A DNA stretch of 64,000 nucleotides from Evansella sp041820985 (GTDB taxonomy: Bacteria; Bacillota; Bacilli; Bacillales; Salisediminibacteriaceae), in the NCBI RefSeq assembly GCF_041820985.1, contig NZ_JBGUAU010000010.1, forward strand, positions 1-64,000. The letters run 5' to 3'. The notes under the pieces are model-generated. The model saw only the letters and a list, made by a program, of their open reading frames with translations, did no database searches and had not been told where the DNA came from. Of the stretch, positions 25,767 through 34,412 are shown in pieces (within the stretch, counting starts at the first letter, position 1; every line of letters starts with the position of its first letter). Position numbers and translations under genes: made by a program.

Positions 25767-25891
25767 AAAAACTAATCAAGGCATCTGTTGGTGCTTTAAT
25801 TACAATTGTAGTACTTGTAGCAAAGGCAGATGTGAGTTCTGCATCTAGTATAATATACTACCAGCCAAAACTCCCTGAAAATAAATTGTAA
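25763..25891 (+). CDS. agrD: AgrD-like cyclic lactone autoinducer precursor
   Basis: 42-residue peptide: an amphipathic N-terminal helix (KKLIKASVGALITIVVLVAK), a short core (SSASSIIYY) and an acidic/proline recognition tail (QPKLPENKL), which is the AgrD plan. There is no Cys. Ser29 would close a five-residue ring (SIIYY) as a lactone rather than a thiolactone, as known for a few staphylococcal peptides; the ring and cleavage site are inferred. GGAGGG lies 7 bp before the ATG, which overlaps the agrB stop. Confidence 0.88.
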   Translation: MKKLIKASVGALITIVVLVAKADVSSASSIIYYQPKLPENKL

Positions 25892-25949
25892 GATTTAGAA
25901 TTATTAGTGGATTATCCTAATTAGACTAAAATAAGAGAGTGTGAACATC

Positions 25950-26426
25950 ATGTCTTGGTACAGCTTTATCTTATTATCCGTTCCTGAAGCATTTATTTTA
26001 GCATTATTTCTTTTTATTCTTTTTAGGATAAACGTTAGAGATAACACACAGCATCTCATTTTATTTGCAGTTATCTATGGTGGATTTACTTTTTTGCTAA
26101 GTGTTTATTTTGATACTTCCTATAAGCCTTTTTTAACGTTTACCATGTTTATATTATTAATGTTACTCCTTTTTCGCTTTAAACCGGTACAAAGCTTATT
26201 ACTTGGCTTATCAGCTTTCGTAACGCTAGGTCTTATGGAGCTATTTCTAACATTAATACTTATCCATGTCTTTCCAATCAATTTAAATTATGCTGAAATA
26301 TTAAGTGATCCATGGACTCGCATTTTATTTAGCTATATAACTGCATTGATTCCTTTGCTATTACTCACAATGCTTTTGCATAAACTCCGGTTAAAAATTG
26401 ATCTCTTTGCATTAATTTCAAAGTAA
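25950..26426 (+). CDS. Five-helix membrane protein of the agr-like cassette (possible detached sensor)
   Basis: 158 residues, nearly all hydrophobic: segments at about 1-22, 32-52, 58-76, 82-108 and 122-142, and a short tail (HKLRLKIDLFALISK). There is no kinase domain. Size and topology resemble the membrane-sensor half of AgrC, while the kinase gene in the same operon has only two helices. It could therefore be a split receptor; it could also be a peptide exporter or an immunity protein. AGAGAGTG lies upstream of the ATG. Confidence 0.7.
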   Translation: MSWYSFILLSVPEAFILALFLFILFRINVRDNTQHLILFAVIYGGFTFLLSVYFDTSYKPFLTFTMFILLMLLLFRFKPVQSLLLGLSAFVTLGLMELFLTLILIHVFPINLNYAEILSDPWTRILFSYITALIPLLLLTMLLHKLRLKIDLFALISK

Positions 26427-26445
26427 TGAATAAGAGATATATAAG

Positions 26446-26505
26446 GTCTTACACCTGATGATGAGCAACGCAGCTTTCAATACTTCGGTGTAAGACTTTT
26501 TTTTT
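26446..26505 (+). terminator. Terminator of the agr-like operon
   Basis: The 10-bp stem GTCTTACACC / GGTGTAAGAC encloses a 31-base loop and is followed by nine T residues, about 20 bp after the last stop. Confidence 0.8.
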
Positions 26506-26567
26506 GTATTTTAGTTGGTGTTCTAAGAAAGCACGAGAACCATTCTAACTGCTGATTAACGGTTTTT

Positions 26568-26702
26568 GACGTAAGCTGATATTACATCTTTTACTCTTTC
26601 TGCATCTTCTGTTTTGATGATGTAATGATCTCCGTCTATCGTGATGGATACATCATTAATTCCTTGAACCTTTAGACTCCTTTTAAATCATCGTTCTGCC
26701 CT
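26568..26702 (-). pseudogene. Possible C-terminal gene fragment
   Basis: On the minus strand an open stretch of about 44 codons ends in VQGINDVSITIDGDHYIIK followed by TEDAERVKDVISAYVKNR and a stop. It begins after a stop codon with no start or ribosome binding site, and reads like the folded C-terminus of a longer protein. Family not recognised. Confidence 0.35.
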
Positions 26703-26716
26703 ATGATTAATTTTTT

Positions 26717-26729
26717 CCCCACTGCTTCC
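26717..26729. repeat. Dispersed repeat A, half copy
   Basis: CCCCACTGCTTCC, the right half of repeat A. It touches the stop codon of the alpha-galactosidase gene. Confidence 0.7.
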
Positions 26730-28030
26730 TATTCAAACTTTGGTAGCCAATCTCCGTGGGCTTCGATTAGGTCGTCGCATAGGGAGATGATGTCGTCAAT
26801 GGATAGCTCTGAAGCTGTATGTGGATCGAGCATGGCTGCTTGGTAAATATGCTCTCGTTTTTTCGTCATTGCTGCTTCAATTGTGAGTAATTGAGTATTA
26901 ATGTTCGTTCTATTAAGCGCTGCTAACTGTTCTGGCAGTTCGCCCACATACGTTGGGGTCACACCATTCGAATCCACAAGACACGGTACTTCCACACAAG
27001 CCTTTTCAGGTAAGTTACTAATTAATCCTCCCGAGTTCAGAACATTTCCACCTATCTTGAACGGCTTATTTGTTTCCATTGCTTCCATAATGAAAGAACC
27101 ATATTCATTGGAACGTGTATGTGTTAAATTTTTATTGTTCACTAAATCATTTCGCATGTTGTTCCAACCTTCTATCTGATTCACACAACGACGGGGATAT
27201 TCATCCAACGGAATATTAAAACGGTCAATTAGATCTGGGTATTTGCTCTTGATAAAATAAGGATGATACTCTGCATTATGTTCGGAGGATTCTGTCACAT
27301 AATACCCAAAACGCTCCATCAACTCGAAACGAACCATATCAAGATGCTTCGTCTTCTGTTTTTCCCGCGCTCTTCGTTTAATTTCCGCATACAAATCTTC
27401 TCCATTACGACTGATTTCCAGTAACCATGCAAGATGATTAATTCCGGCTATCTTCCACACCACATTATCTGTTGGCATTTCTAATCCCTTCAGCAAGTGG
27501 TCCGCGCAGATTTGAACACTGTGACACAAACCAACTGTCTTGATATTCGTATAACGGAGCATCGTTCCCGTTAACGCAGCCATGGGATTTGTGTAATTCA
27601 AAAACCAAGCATCCGGACATACTTCTTCCATGTCTTTTGCAAAATCCATCATCACAGGAATCGTTCGCAAGCTGCGGAAAATCCCCCCAATGCCAATCGT
27701 ATCAGCTATCGTTTGTCGTAAACCATATTTTTTCGGAATCTCAAAATCAATAATCGTACTAGGATCATATCCCCCGACTTGAATCGCATTGATCACATAC
27801 TTAGCACCGCGTAGTGCTTCCTTCCGATCGGTGTAAGCAACTACCTTGCATGTTGATCCTAAGCTTTCTTTTAAGTTTTCCAACATCATCTCAGAATCTT
27901 TTAATCTTTCTTGATCGATATCAAATAATGCAAACTCAAAACCTTGCAGTGCTGGCACTGTCATACAATCTCCAAGTACATTTTTCGCAAAAACGGTACT
28001 TCCAGCTCCTAGAAACGTAATTTTTGACAT
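26729..28030 (-). CDS. melA: GH4 family glycosidase, probably alpha-galactosidase
   Basis: 433-residue NAD+- and Mn2+-dependent glycosidase. The dinucleotide-binding N-terminus (ITFLGAGSTVFAKN) is followed by the GH4 metal/catalytic segments WFLNYTNPMA, GLCHSVQICADHLL and AGINHLAWLLEI. Length and these motifs best fit Bacillus MelA-type alpha-galactosidases. The close relative LplD (alpha-galacturonidase) is the alternative, and it would also suit the pectin genes nearby. AGGGAT-type site (TGGAGGGA) before the ATG. It is divergent from an AraC regulator. Confidence 0.85.
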   Translation of the reverse strand: MSKITFLGAGSTVFAKNVLGDCMTVPALQGFEFALFDIDQERLKDSEMMLENLKESLGSTCKVVAYTDRKEALRGAKYVINAIQVGGYDPSTIIDFEIPKKYGLRQTIADTIGIGGIFRSLRTIPVMMDFAKDMEEVCPDAWFLNYTNPMAALTGTMLRYTNIKTVGLCHSVQICADHLLKGLEMPTDNVVWKIAGINHLAWLLEISRNGEDLYAEIKRRAREKQKTKHLDMVRFELMERFGYYVTESSEHNAEYHPYFIKSKYPDLIDRFNIPLDEYPRRCVNQIEGWNNMRNDLVNNKNLTHTRSNEYGSFIMEAMETNKPFKIGGNVLNSGGLISNLPEKACVEVPCLVDSNGVTPTYVGELPEQLAALNRTNINTQLLTIEAAMTKKREHIYQAAMLDPHTASELSIDDIISLCDDLIEAHGDWLPKFE

Positions 28031-28123
28031 GAATGAATCCCTCCATTAATAGGTAAAAAAAAATGAATTTTTATTTCCATTAACATCGTCTACAAAATAC
28101 CTGTTATAATCATCTTAAGAAAA

Positions 28124-28137
28124 ATTAAACGGTTTCA
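28124..28137. promoter_or_regulatory. Weak cre-like site in the divergent promoter
   Basis: The minus strand reads TGAAACCGTTTAAT, with about 12 of 14 positions of the CcpA consensus. It lies between the alpha-galactosidase gene and the AraC gene, about 95 bp from the former's start. Confidence 0.4.
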
Positions 28138-28158
28138 CAATGGTAAAAAAAGAGGGGG

Positions 28159-29055
28159 ATGGGTAAAATTTTGCTGTCTGATTCACAACATTATCGTTCC
28201 TTTGGTTTTCGCTTCAAAGGAAGTCAGCAGGAGCGCGTTGCAGGTATTTATTCGATAGGCTTGGAAAAACAAGAGAGTACTTCGTATGATTGGGATGGAT
28301 TAACAAGGAATGAGTTTGGAAAAATAGTTTTTCAGTACACTCTCCGTGGCACAGGGGAAATTACATTGGGTGATCAAACTCACCCCCTTCAATCAGGGGA
28401 TGCCTTCTTCGTTAAGCTTCCTAGTGCTCACCGCTATTATTTACCCCAACATAGTCAGGGATGGGAATTTGTATACATTACTTTGTTTGGTGAGGAAGCC
28501 CATCATATCTATGAATCGATTACGAAAGAAGTAGGAAGCATTATAAAGGTCGACCCAAACTCCACGCCAATCAAACTACTTTTTTCCATTTATGAAAAAG
28601 CAAGTGGAAATGAACTACAAGATGCTTTTGCTACTTCCAATCTTGCTTACTCTTTCTTGATGGAGCTGAACCGCTTCATTTTTCATCTAGAAAAAAAGGA
28701 GCAGGGATATCCAAAATCCGTTGTCAATGCGGTCACCTTCATGAACAATAACTATGAAAAGCCAATATCTCTTGATGATATCGTTGCGGCTTCCGGGATT
28801 TCGAAATACCATTTCACGAGAACATTTCAAGAAGCAACGAATTCTACACCAATGCAGTATGTCACGAAACTGAGATTGAACAAAGCTGTGAATTTATTAA
28901 AAAAGGAGGAGCTTTCGGTGGAGGAAGTTGCGGTGAGAGTAGGTTATTCCAACGGCAATTACTTCACGAAGGTGTTTCGCACCCACTTAGGAATCTCTCC
29001 TGGAAAATATAGAAGCAGCAAGTCGTTTGTTCCGGTGGATCATTTGATATTGTAA
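28159..29055 (+). CDS. AraC-family regulator with cupin sensor (MsmR-like)
   Basis: 298 residues. An N-terminal cupin sugar-binding domain (TLRGTGEITLGDQTHPLQSGD at about 65) is followed by two helix-turn-helix motifs (KPISLDDIVAASGISKYHFT and VEEVAVRVGYSNGNYFTKVF). It is divergent from the GH4 gene and next to a sugar ABC transporter, so it probably activates both in response to an alpha-galactoside or an oligosaccharide. The GGGGG run abuts the ATG, so a TTG 12 bp downstream is an alternative start. Confidence 0.88.
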   Translation: MGKILLSDSQHYRSFGFRFKGSQQERVAGIYSIGLEKQESTSYDWDGLTRNEFGKIVFQYTLRGTGEITLGDQTHPLQSGDAFFVKLPSAHRYYLPQHSQGWEFVYITLFGEEAHHIYESITKEVGSIIKVDPNSTPIKLLFSIYEKASGNELQDAFATSNLAYSFLMELNRFIFHLEKKEQGYPKSVVNAVTFMNNNYEKPISLDDIVAASGISKYHFTRTFQEATNSTPMQYVTKLRLNKAVNLLKKEELSVEEVAVRVGYSNGNYFTKVFRTHLGISPGKYRSSKSFVPVDHLIL

Positions 29056-29136
29056 GCTCTGAAGCGGCCTGAATTTGATACCTGTCTTCCAACTGCGAAG
29101 CATTGCCATGCTTGGAATGGTAGGGGTAGCCTATAT

Positions 29137-29175
29137 TAAAAAGTTGCCAATCCCCACGGAATTGGCAACTTTTTT
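29137..29175. terminator. Bidirectional terminator
   Basis: AAAAGTTGCCAAT / ATTGGCAACTTTTTTT, 13 bp stem with T-runs on both strands. It serves the converging AraC gene and ABC permease gene. Confidence 0.88.
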
Positions 29176-29182
29176 TCTATAT

Positions 29183-29213
29183 GGAAGCAACGAGAACCGT
29201 CCCCGATGCTTCC
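29183..29213. repeat. Dispersed repeat A, copy 2
   Basis: GGAAGCA arm, centre GAGAACCGTCCCC, then TGCTTCC arm. It lies 2 bp from the stop codon of the permease gene and 8 bp past a terminator. Confidence 0.9.
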
Positions 29214-29215
29214 TA

Positions 29216-30043
29216 TTACCCTTTAATAGACCCCATCATCCCTGCGACAAAGTGCTTCTGCATGATAAAGAAGATCAGGGCGGTCGGTAAGGTTGCGATA
29301 ACAATGGCTGTCATAATTACTCCGAAATCAGGGGAATAACTGGATCCTAAGTTTGAGATCAATAAAGGTATCGTCATTTTGTCTGGAGACTGTAATACAA
29401 CCAACGGCCACAAATAGTTATTCCAACTTGCCATGAACGTAATGATTGCGGCCGCTGCATAGGTAGTTTTCATGGTAGGGAGATAGATTCGGAAGAACAA
29501 TCCTAATTCCGATAATCCATCCATCCTTCCTGCCTCAAGCAATTCCCGCGGAAACATTTTGGTACTTTGCCGGAAAAAGAAAATTAGGAAGGCCGTTGTC
29601 AGTGTTGGTATAACCACGGCAGTTAAAGTGTTAATACCAATCATAGGAAACACTTGGGAGAATCCTGCAAACATACGAAACAAAGGAACCATTAAGGCCG
29701 CAAAGGGAATCATCATAGACAACAGTAAAATAGTAAAGACCACATCGGTCGTTTTGCTTCGATAAATTTCAAACCCATACCCCGCTAAGGAAGCTATTAG
29801 TAATGAAAGAACCGTCGTAGAAATGGATATTTTTGCTGAATTCATAAGTGACGGAACTAGATTCACCGTATCTATTAGATTGCGAAAGTTCTCGAAGAAA
29901 TGTGTTCCAGGTAATAACCTCCCCTTTGTAACGTCCACCGAACGGTTAGTAGCACTGACGACCATCCACAAAAAGGGAAAGATAGAAACGAGAGCAGCTC
30001 CCGATAAAAAAACATAGATGAATACTCTTCTTAATTTAGCCAT
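29216..30043 (-). CDS. Sugar ABC transporter permease (MsmG/LacG-like)
   Basis: 275-residue inner-membrane permease of the carbohydrate uptake type 1 family with six predicted helices. The ATPase-coupling EAA loop is ELLEAGRMDGLSELGLFFRI. The ATG at 30043 is preferred (AGGTGAT upstream) and overlaps the end of the companion permease. The reading frame is open a further 15 codons. No ATPase gene is in the cluster, so a shared MsmX-type ATPase is likely. Confidence 0.9.
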   Translation of the reverse strand: MAKLRRVFIYVFLSGAALVSIFPFLWMVVSATNRSVDVTKGRLLPGTHFFENFRNLIDTVNLVPSLMNSAKISISTTVLSLLIASLAGYGFEIYRSKTTDVVFTILLLSMMIPFAALMVPLFRMFAGFSQVFPMIGINTLTAVVIPTLTTAFLIFFFRQSTKMFPRELLEAGRMDGLSELGLFFRIYLPTMKTTYAAAAIITFMASWNNYLWPLVVLQSPDKMTIPLLISNLGSSYSPDFGVIMTAIVIATLPTALIFFIMQKHFVAGMMGSIKG

Positions 30044-30992
30044 TTTTATCACCTGCCACTTTAAACTGAATAATAGAGAAGAAGACAATCATTACCACAA
30101 TGGCGTACGATACCGTTGCCGCATAACCAAAGTCTGGTGTGTATTTAAAGGAAATATTGTAAATGTATTGAGAAATGGATAGTGTGGCATTTCCTGGCCC
30201 ACCACCAGTTATATTCATTACCTCATCAAATAATTGAAGAGTACCAATAGTAGAAACAATGGAAGTAAACAAGATAATTGGCTTTAGCATCGGTATGGTT
30301 ATTTTAAAGAACTGTTGGAAGGCACTAGCCCCATCAATTCTTGCAGCCTCATAGATAGAGTTATCAATGTTTTGTAAAGCCGATAGATAAAAAATCATAT
30401 TATAACCGGTCCAACGCCAGGTAATCGCAATAATAATCGTTATCTTTGCCCAGAATGGATCAGTGATCCACTGAATTGGTTGAGCTATTACAGCCATTTT
30501 CACGAGCATCATATTAATTAATCCATCCGAACCAAATAAGTATTTAAATATGACGGAATAGGCAACCAATGAAGTTACACATGGTAAAAAGATAGCTGTT
30601 CTGTAAAAGCCTTTAAACTTTAATCTTTTGTCATTCAATAAAACGGAAATAATTAGAGCTAGAATAATCATTACTGGTACTTGTACAAGTAGATAAATCA
30701 CCGTATTTCTCACCGCAGCATGGAAAGTTGGGTCACCGAATAATCTGCGATAATTATCTAAGCCAACATATTGTAAATTTGTTCCTGAACCAGATTGAAA
30801 GGATAACAATAGTGCTTGAACCATTGGATAGAAATAAAATAAACCAATGAGAAATACAGATAACCCAATAAAAGCCCAACCTACTAACGTATTCTTCGTT
30901 CGCAATGTTCCCCTTGATCTTTTTGGTGGTACTGGGAGACTTGCCTTATTTCCTTTAGTATTCTGATTTATCTTAACGGGTGCTGGTATCAA
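30036..30992 (-). CDS. Sugar ABC transporter permease (MsmF/LacF-like)
   Basis: 318 residues, six core helices after a basic cytosolic N-terminus. The EAA loop is SIYEAARIDGASAFQQFFKI. It starts with TTG behind AAGGAGTG, 9 bp upstream. Pairs with the permease encoded downstream, the two genes overlapping by 8 bp. Confidence 0.9.
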   Translation of the reverse strand: MIPAPVKINQNTKGNKASLPVPPKRSRGTLRTKNTLVGWAFIGLSVFLIGLFYFYPMVQALLLSFQSGSGTNLQYVGLDNYRRLFGDPTFHAAVRNTVIYLLVQVPVMIILALIISVLLNDKRLKFKGFYRTAIFLPCVTSLVAYSVIFKYLFGSDGLINMMLVKMAVIAQPIQWITDPFWAKITIIIAITWRWTGYNMIFYLSALQNIDNSIYEAARIDGASAFQQFFKITIPMLKPIILFTSIVSTIGTLQLFDEVMNITGGGPGNATLSISQYIYNISFKYTPDFGYAATVSYAIVVMIVFFSIIQFKVAGDKNG

Positions 30993-31020
30993 ATGAAGTC
31001 ACTCCTTACCTTTCAATAAA

Positions 31021-31113
31021 AGAAAAGAGCTTCGGAACAACTCGCCTGGTGCAACCATGTCTCCGCTAGTTACGGGAGTAGGCGAAGCCGGCTTGTTACC
31101 GAGGCTCAGTCTC
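31021..31113 (-). ncRNA. Structured intercistronic RNA element, three-way-junction type
   Basis: Between the binding-protein gene and the permease genes, the RNA of the minus strand can fold in layers. An outer stem pairs 31027-31040 with 31093-31107, with one bulge. An inner stem pairs CGCCT (31043-31047) with AGGCG (31080-31084). Two hairpins lie inside: GGT/ACC at 31048-31056, and CTCC/GGAG at 31061-31078. On the minus strand the outer stem is followed by TTTTCTTTT. It can terminate or protect the upstream message so that more binding protein than permease is made. It may be a repeat found elsewhere in Bacillaceae. Confidence 0.55.
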
Positions 31114-31157
31114 TTATTTTTTAATAGAATGGATGGAAATATAAGCTAATTTGTTTA

Positions 31158-32441
31158 TTACTTAATTTGTGCTTCTGCTTGACGGTGTGCATCAGCTAAA
31201 GCTTCGTTAACGTCTTTTCCATTTAGATAGTTCTGCATTTCCACCACTAAAATGTCCTCAATAGCGTACGTGTGTAATCCAAAATTCACTTGTGGAATAG
31301 CTTCCGACCAATTAGAGAAATCAGCAAGAATTGTTTGACCGCCAAAGAAATCATCTTCTACTTGGTAAGCATCTCCTTTTGCTGCGGGAAGGTACGTACC
31401 CATAGCACCAATCTCTGTTACGAATTTCTGATACAATTCAATATTAGAACCGAATGTTTTTGCTAGAAAATCCGTTGCTTGCTCTTTACCATCAATATCA
31501 AGGACATACCAAGAGCTACCACCAAGGTTAGAGGCATTAACGGAATTGGCCATTCCTGCCATTTTAGGTTGTGGTACTACTGCCCAATTTCCTGATTGAG
31601 AATCTTCTGCTTTTACAGACGGAGTGATCCAGTTACCAGTAACAACGGTGGCAACGTCTCCATTATTAAACCCAGATACGAACTGACTCCAATCGGAAAT
31701 AGGCTTCACTAAGTCTGCTTCAATCAACTCTTTGTAAGTAGCAAATGCTTCTGCCAACGCTTCATTTCCATCGATGTCAGGTGTTGATCCATCTTCTTTC
31801 ACATACCAAGATCCGCTTGATTGTATCATCATACGAATAATCCCAAGATCGTTCGGATCTAATGTAATCATGTGCTTTCCAGTTGCTTCCTTTACTGCTT
31901 TACCAATTTCAATGTACTGGTTCCAATCAATATTTGTTACATCTTCCACTGTATAGCCAGCTGCAGCTAAATAATCTGTTCGCACGTACATTCCCGTAAC
32001 ACCGGTGTCAAAAGGAAGTCCGTAGTTTTCCCCATCAAGACTTGTAGGGGATAATTTGTAAGGTGCAAAATCATCAGTATCAAATGATCCTGTTATTTTG
32101 TGAAAAGCATCTGGGTATGCTTGTAGGAAACTTTGTGCACGGTAATCCTCAATAAGCACAATGTTTGGTAATCCTGTATTCGTTCCAGAACTTAAGCTAG
32201 TGTTTAATCTTTGGATAATATCATCCTGTGCGTTTTCAACGATTTCAATTTCCAAATCTCCGTCTACGGAAACATAAACATCTTTCGCCAAGTTCAAGGC
32301 CCTAATGTTAAAATTTGGGTCCCATGCCCATACCGTAATCTTATCAACTTCGCCTCCAGAAGATGCATCATCGGAACCCGATGAACAGGCTGCTAACACT
32401 ATGAAACTTACTAATAACAAAACGATAATTACTTTTTTCAT
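31158..32441 (-). CDS. Sugar-binding lipoprotein of the ABC transporter
   Basis: 427-residue extracytoplasmic solute-binding protein (family 1). The signal peptide has lipobox LAAC at residues 16-19 (VLAACSSGSDD), followed by a Ser/Gly/Asp linker. ITVWAWDPNFNIRALN opens the mature fold. GGGGGTAAG before the ATG. A consensus cre site lies about 37 bp upstream of the start, so carbon-catabolite repression by CcpA is expected. The adjacent YesM/YesN-type pair probably controls it as well. Confidence 0.93.
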   Translation of the reverse strand: MKKVIIVLLLVSFIVLAACSSGSDDASSGGEVDKITVWAWDPNFNIRALNLAKDVYVSVDGDLEIEIVENAQDDIIQRLNTSLSSGTNTGLPNIVLIEDYRAQSFLQAYPDAFHKITGSFDTDDFAPYKLSPTSLDGENYGLPFDTGVTGMYVRTDYLAAAGYTVEDVTNIDWNQYIEIGKAVKEATGKHMITLDPNDLGIIRMMIQSSGSWYVKEDGSTPDIDGNEALAEAFATYKELIEADLVKPISDWSQFVSGFNNGDVATVVTGNWITPSVKAEDSQSGNWAVVPQPKMAGMANSVNASNLGGSSWYVLDIDGKEQATDFLAKTFGSNIELYQKFVTEIGAMGTYLPAAKGDAYQVEDDFFGGQTILADFSNWSEAIPQVNFGLHTYAIEDILVVEMQNYLNGKDVNEALADAHRQAEAQIK

Positions 32442-32477
32442 CTTTTCTTACCCCCTATGTTTTAGCAATTTCATTTT

Positions 32478-32491
32478 TGTAAGCGTTTACT
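32478..32491. promoter_or_regulatory. cre (CcpA) operator upstream of the sugar transporter
   Basis: TGTAAGCGTTTACT matches the catabolite-responsive consensus at 13 of 14 positions and is a near-perfect palindrome, 37 bp upstream of the binding-protein start. Confidence 0.85.
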
Positions 32492-32624
32492 CTTACACTT
32501 TTCATGTTAGCATCTGCCTCCATATTACTGTTAGGACGATATTTTCTTAGATTTGTTATATTTTTATATTTTGAATTTTCTTTCTCTATAAGATTGGGAT
32601 TATTTTTAGATTGTATAAAAATCT

Positions 32625-34412
32625 TTAGTTAACATCCGTAGGTAGGGTGATTCTTACCTTTGTCCCCTTACCTATTTCGCTCGTAATGGTCACTCCGTAT
32701 GGCTCACCATAAATCATTTGAATACGATCATGAACATTTTTTACACCAATCCCACTGAAAAGGTGCTGATTTCGCTTTGTACTCGGTAAGTTATTTTCCT
32801 TTCCAACTTCCATCCCATCACCGTCATCCACCACTTCACAAATGAATGTATCACCTTCCTGCCAAACAAGAACATTTATCTGCCCCTCGCCCTTTTGGTT
32901 AAAGCCATGGAAAAAGGCATTCTCCATAAATGGTTGTAGGACTAGCTTAGGAATATGATAATGAACACAACTTGGGTCTATGAAGTAATTTACCTTGATT
33001 CGGTCTCCATACCGCTTCTGATTTATGAAAACATAGCTTTTTAGATTATCGATTTCTTGCTCAATCGTTACCGTTTCACTTACATTTCCAATGGTATTTT
33101 GCAACAAAGATATAAGGGCATTAATGGTATGCGATGCATCTTCCTTATCCCCTTGGAGCACCATGAATTTAATAGATGTTAGGGTATTGTATAGGAAATG
33201 TGGATTGATCTGCTGCTGCAATGCCGCAAGCTCGGCCTTTCGTTTTTGTTTTTGTATAAGGACAAGCTGATCTACATACTCGTGAAGTTCATCCAACATA
33301 GCGTTAAAGGCATTACCTATCTGTCTCGTTTCATACATCCCTGAAACTGAAACGTATTGGTGAAACTCTTGTTTCGGTGCATTTTCCATATGTTTAACTA
33401 GATTCGTCAAAGAATTGGTCATTTTTTTAGATATGAAAAAGATAATAATCAATACAACGAAAACAATCGCCATACTAATAAGAACAATGGCCTTTTTATC
33501 TACAAAATTTCCGATAGCTGTCCTTTTATCAATCAAATTCAATAAGTACATATCATATGTAGGAAGGTATTCTGACAAGATGATATAGTCCGCTCCCCTG
33601 AAAGTGGTATCTTTATAGTTCTCCGCCCCATTTGTCAATGAGAATGCATGATCAAGGAGATCTTCTGCTTCCTGCCCAATGAGTTCTGTACGATTACTGG
33701 AGACTATTACACCTGAATCATTTAGAACGAGGACATCATTGCCAGGACTGGTGAAATTGGAGTAAAATTGGCGGAAATCACGTTCATTAATAGCAAAAAA
33801 CATAGCGCCATATACGTTCCTAGACATTCTTTCGTAAAAGGCTCGTGAGGCTACTATGTAGTTATTCTCTAGCATATTGGACTCATCAATACGGTGATAA
33901 TAGTGATACTTTAGCCAATAAGGTTCATTGAGGGTTTGGATAGCAATTGGATGGTTTTCTAATTCCTCATCAGTGATAGGCCAATGGGTACGGTGGTCCG
34001 TTGCATACCTAATACCATTTGTACCCATTACCATCATTCCCAAGTCATAGGCACCAAAGTTCAATTTTACCCGTTCCATTTGGATATTTAGATCATAGTA
34101 AATATTCATTAATTGAATATTCGTATATTCTTCTAAAAGAATTTGCTTCATCGCTCCGTTTTGCAACAGATTGTGGGAAGCAATGACGACAGAGTAGTTC
34201 AAGGATTCAAAGCTCTCCTTTATTTGGTTCACCACTTTTGCATTGGTAATACTAAAGGTTTCAATGAAGAATTCTTCCGACATCCGCATGGTTGTCCAGG
34301 TGATAATAACCGTTACGCTGATAATACTAACGACAGTTATAACAAACATGATAAGAAACATACTACTTGCTTTTAACCGTTCCACTATTTTTTTCATAAA
34401 AACACATCTCAT
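32625..34412 (-). CDS. YesM-like membrane sensor histidine kinase
   Basis: 595 residues. A first transmembrane segment (about 18-38), an extracytoplasmic Cache-like sensor, a second segment (about 305-327) and a HAMP domain lead into a His_kinase domain. His is about residue 405 (QQINPHFLYNTLTSIKF), and the HATPase motifs are VVDDGDGM and GIGVKNVHDRIQMIYG. The start overlaps the stop of the regulator gene (ATGA); a second Met five codons in is the alternative. It should phosphorylate the regulator encoded by the upstream gene and so control the neighbouring sugar transporter. Confidence 0.92.
   Translation of the reverse strand: MRCVFMKKIVERLKASSMFLIMFVITVVSIISVTVIITWTTMRMSEEFFIETFSITNAKVVNQIKESFESLNYSVVIASHNLLQNGAMKQILLEEYTNIQLMNIYYDLNIQMERVKLNFGAYDLGMMVMGTNGIRYATDHRTHWPITDEELENHPIAIQTLNEPYWLKYHYYHRIDESNMLENNYIVASRAFYERMSRNVYGAMFFAINERDFRQFYSNFTSPGNDVLVLNDSGVIVSSNRTELIGQEAEDLLDHAFSLTNGAENYKDTTFRGADYIILSEYLPTYDMYLLNLIDKRTAIGNFVDKKAIVLISMAIVFVVLIIIFFISKKMTNSLTNLVKHMENAPKQEFHQYVSVSGMYETRQIGNAFNAMLDELHEYVDQLVLIQKQKRKAELAALQQQINPHFLYNTLTSIKFMVLQGDKEDASHTINALISLLQNTIGNVSETVTIEQEIDNLKSYVFINQKRYGDRIKVNYFIDPSCVHYHIPKLVLQPFMENAFFHGFNQKGEGQINVLVWQEGDTFICEVVDDGDGMEVGKENNLPSTKRNQHLFSGIGVKNVHDRIQMIYGEPYGVTITSEIGKGTKVRITLPTDVN

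Noticed and set aside
24316..26426. Lantibiotic or other bacteriocin cluster
   Set aside because: There is no modification enzyme or exporter; the AgrB His/Cys motif and the QPKLP tail of the precursor identify an agr-type system.
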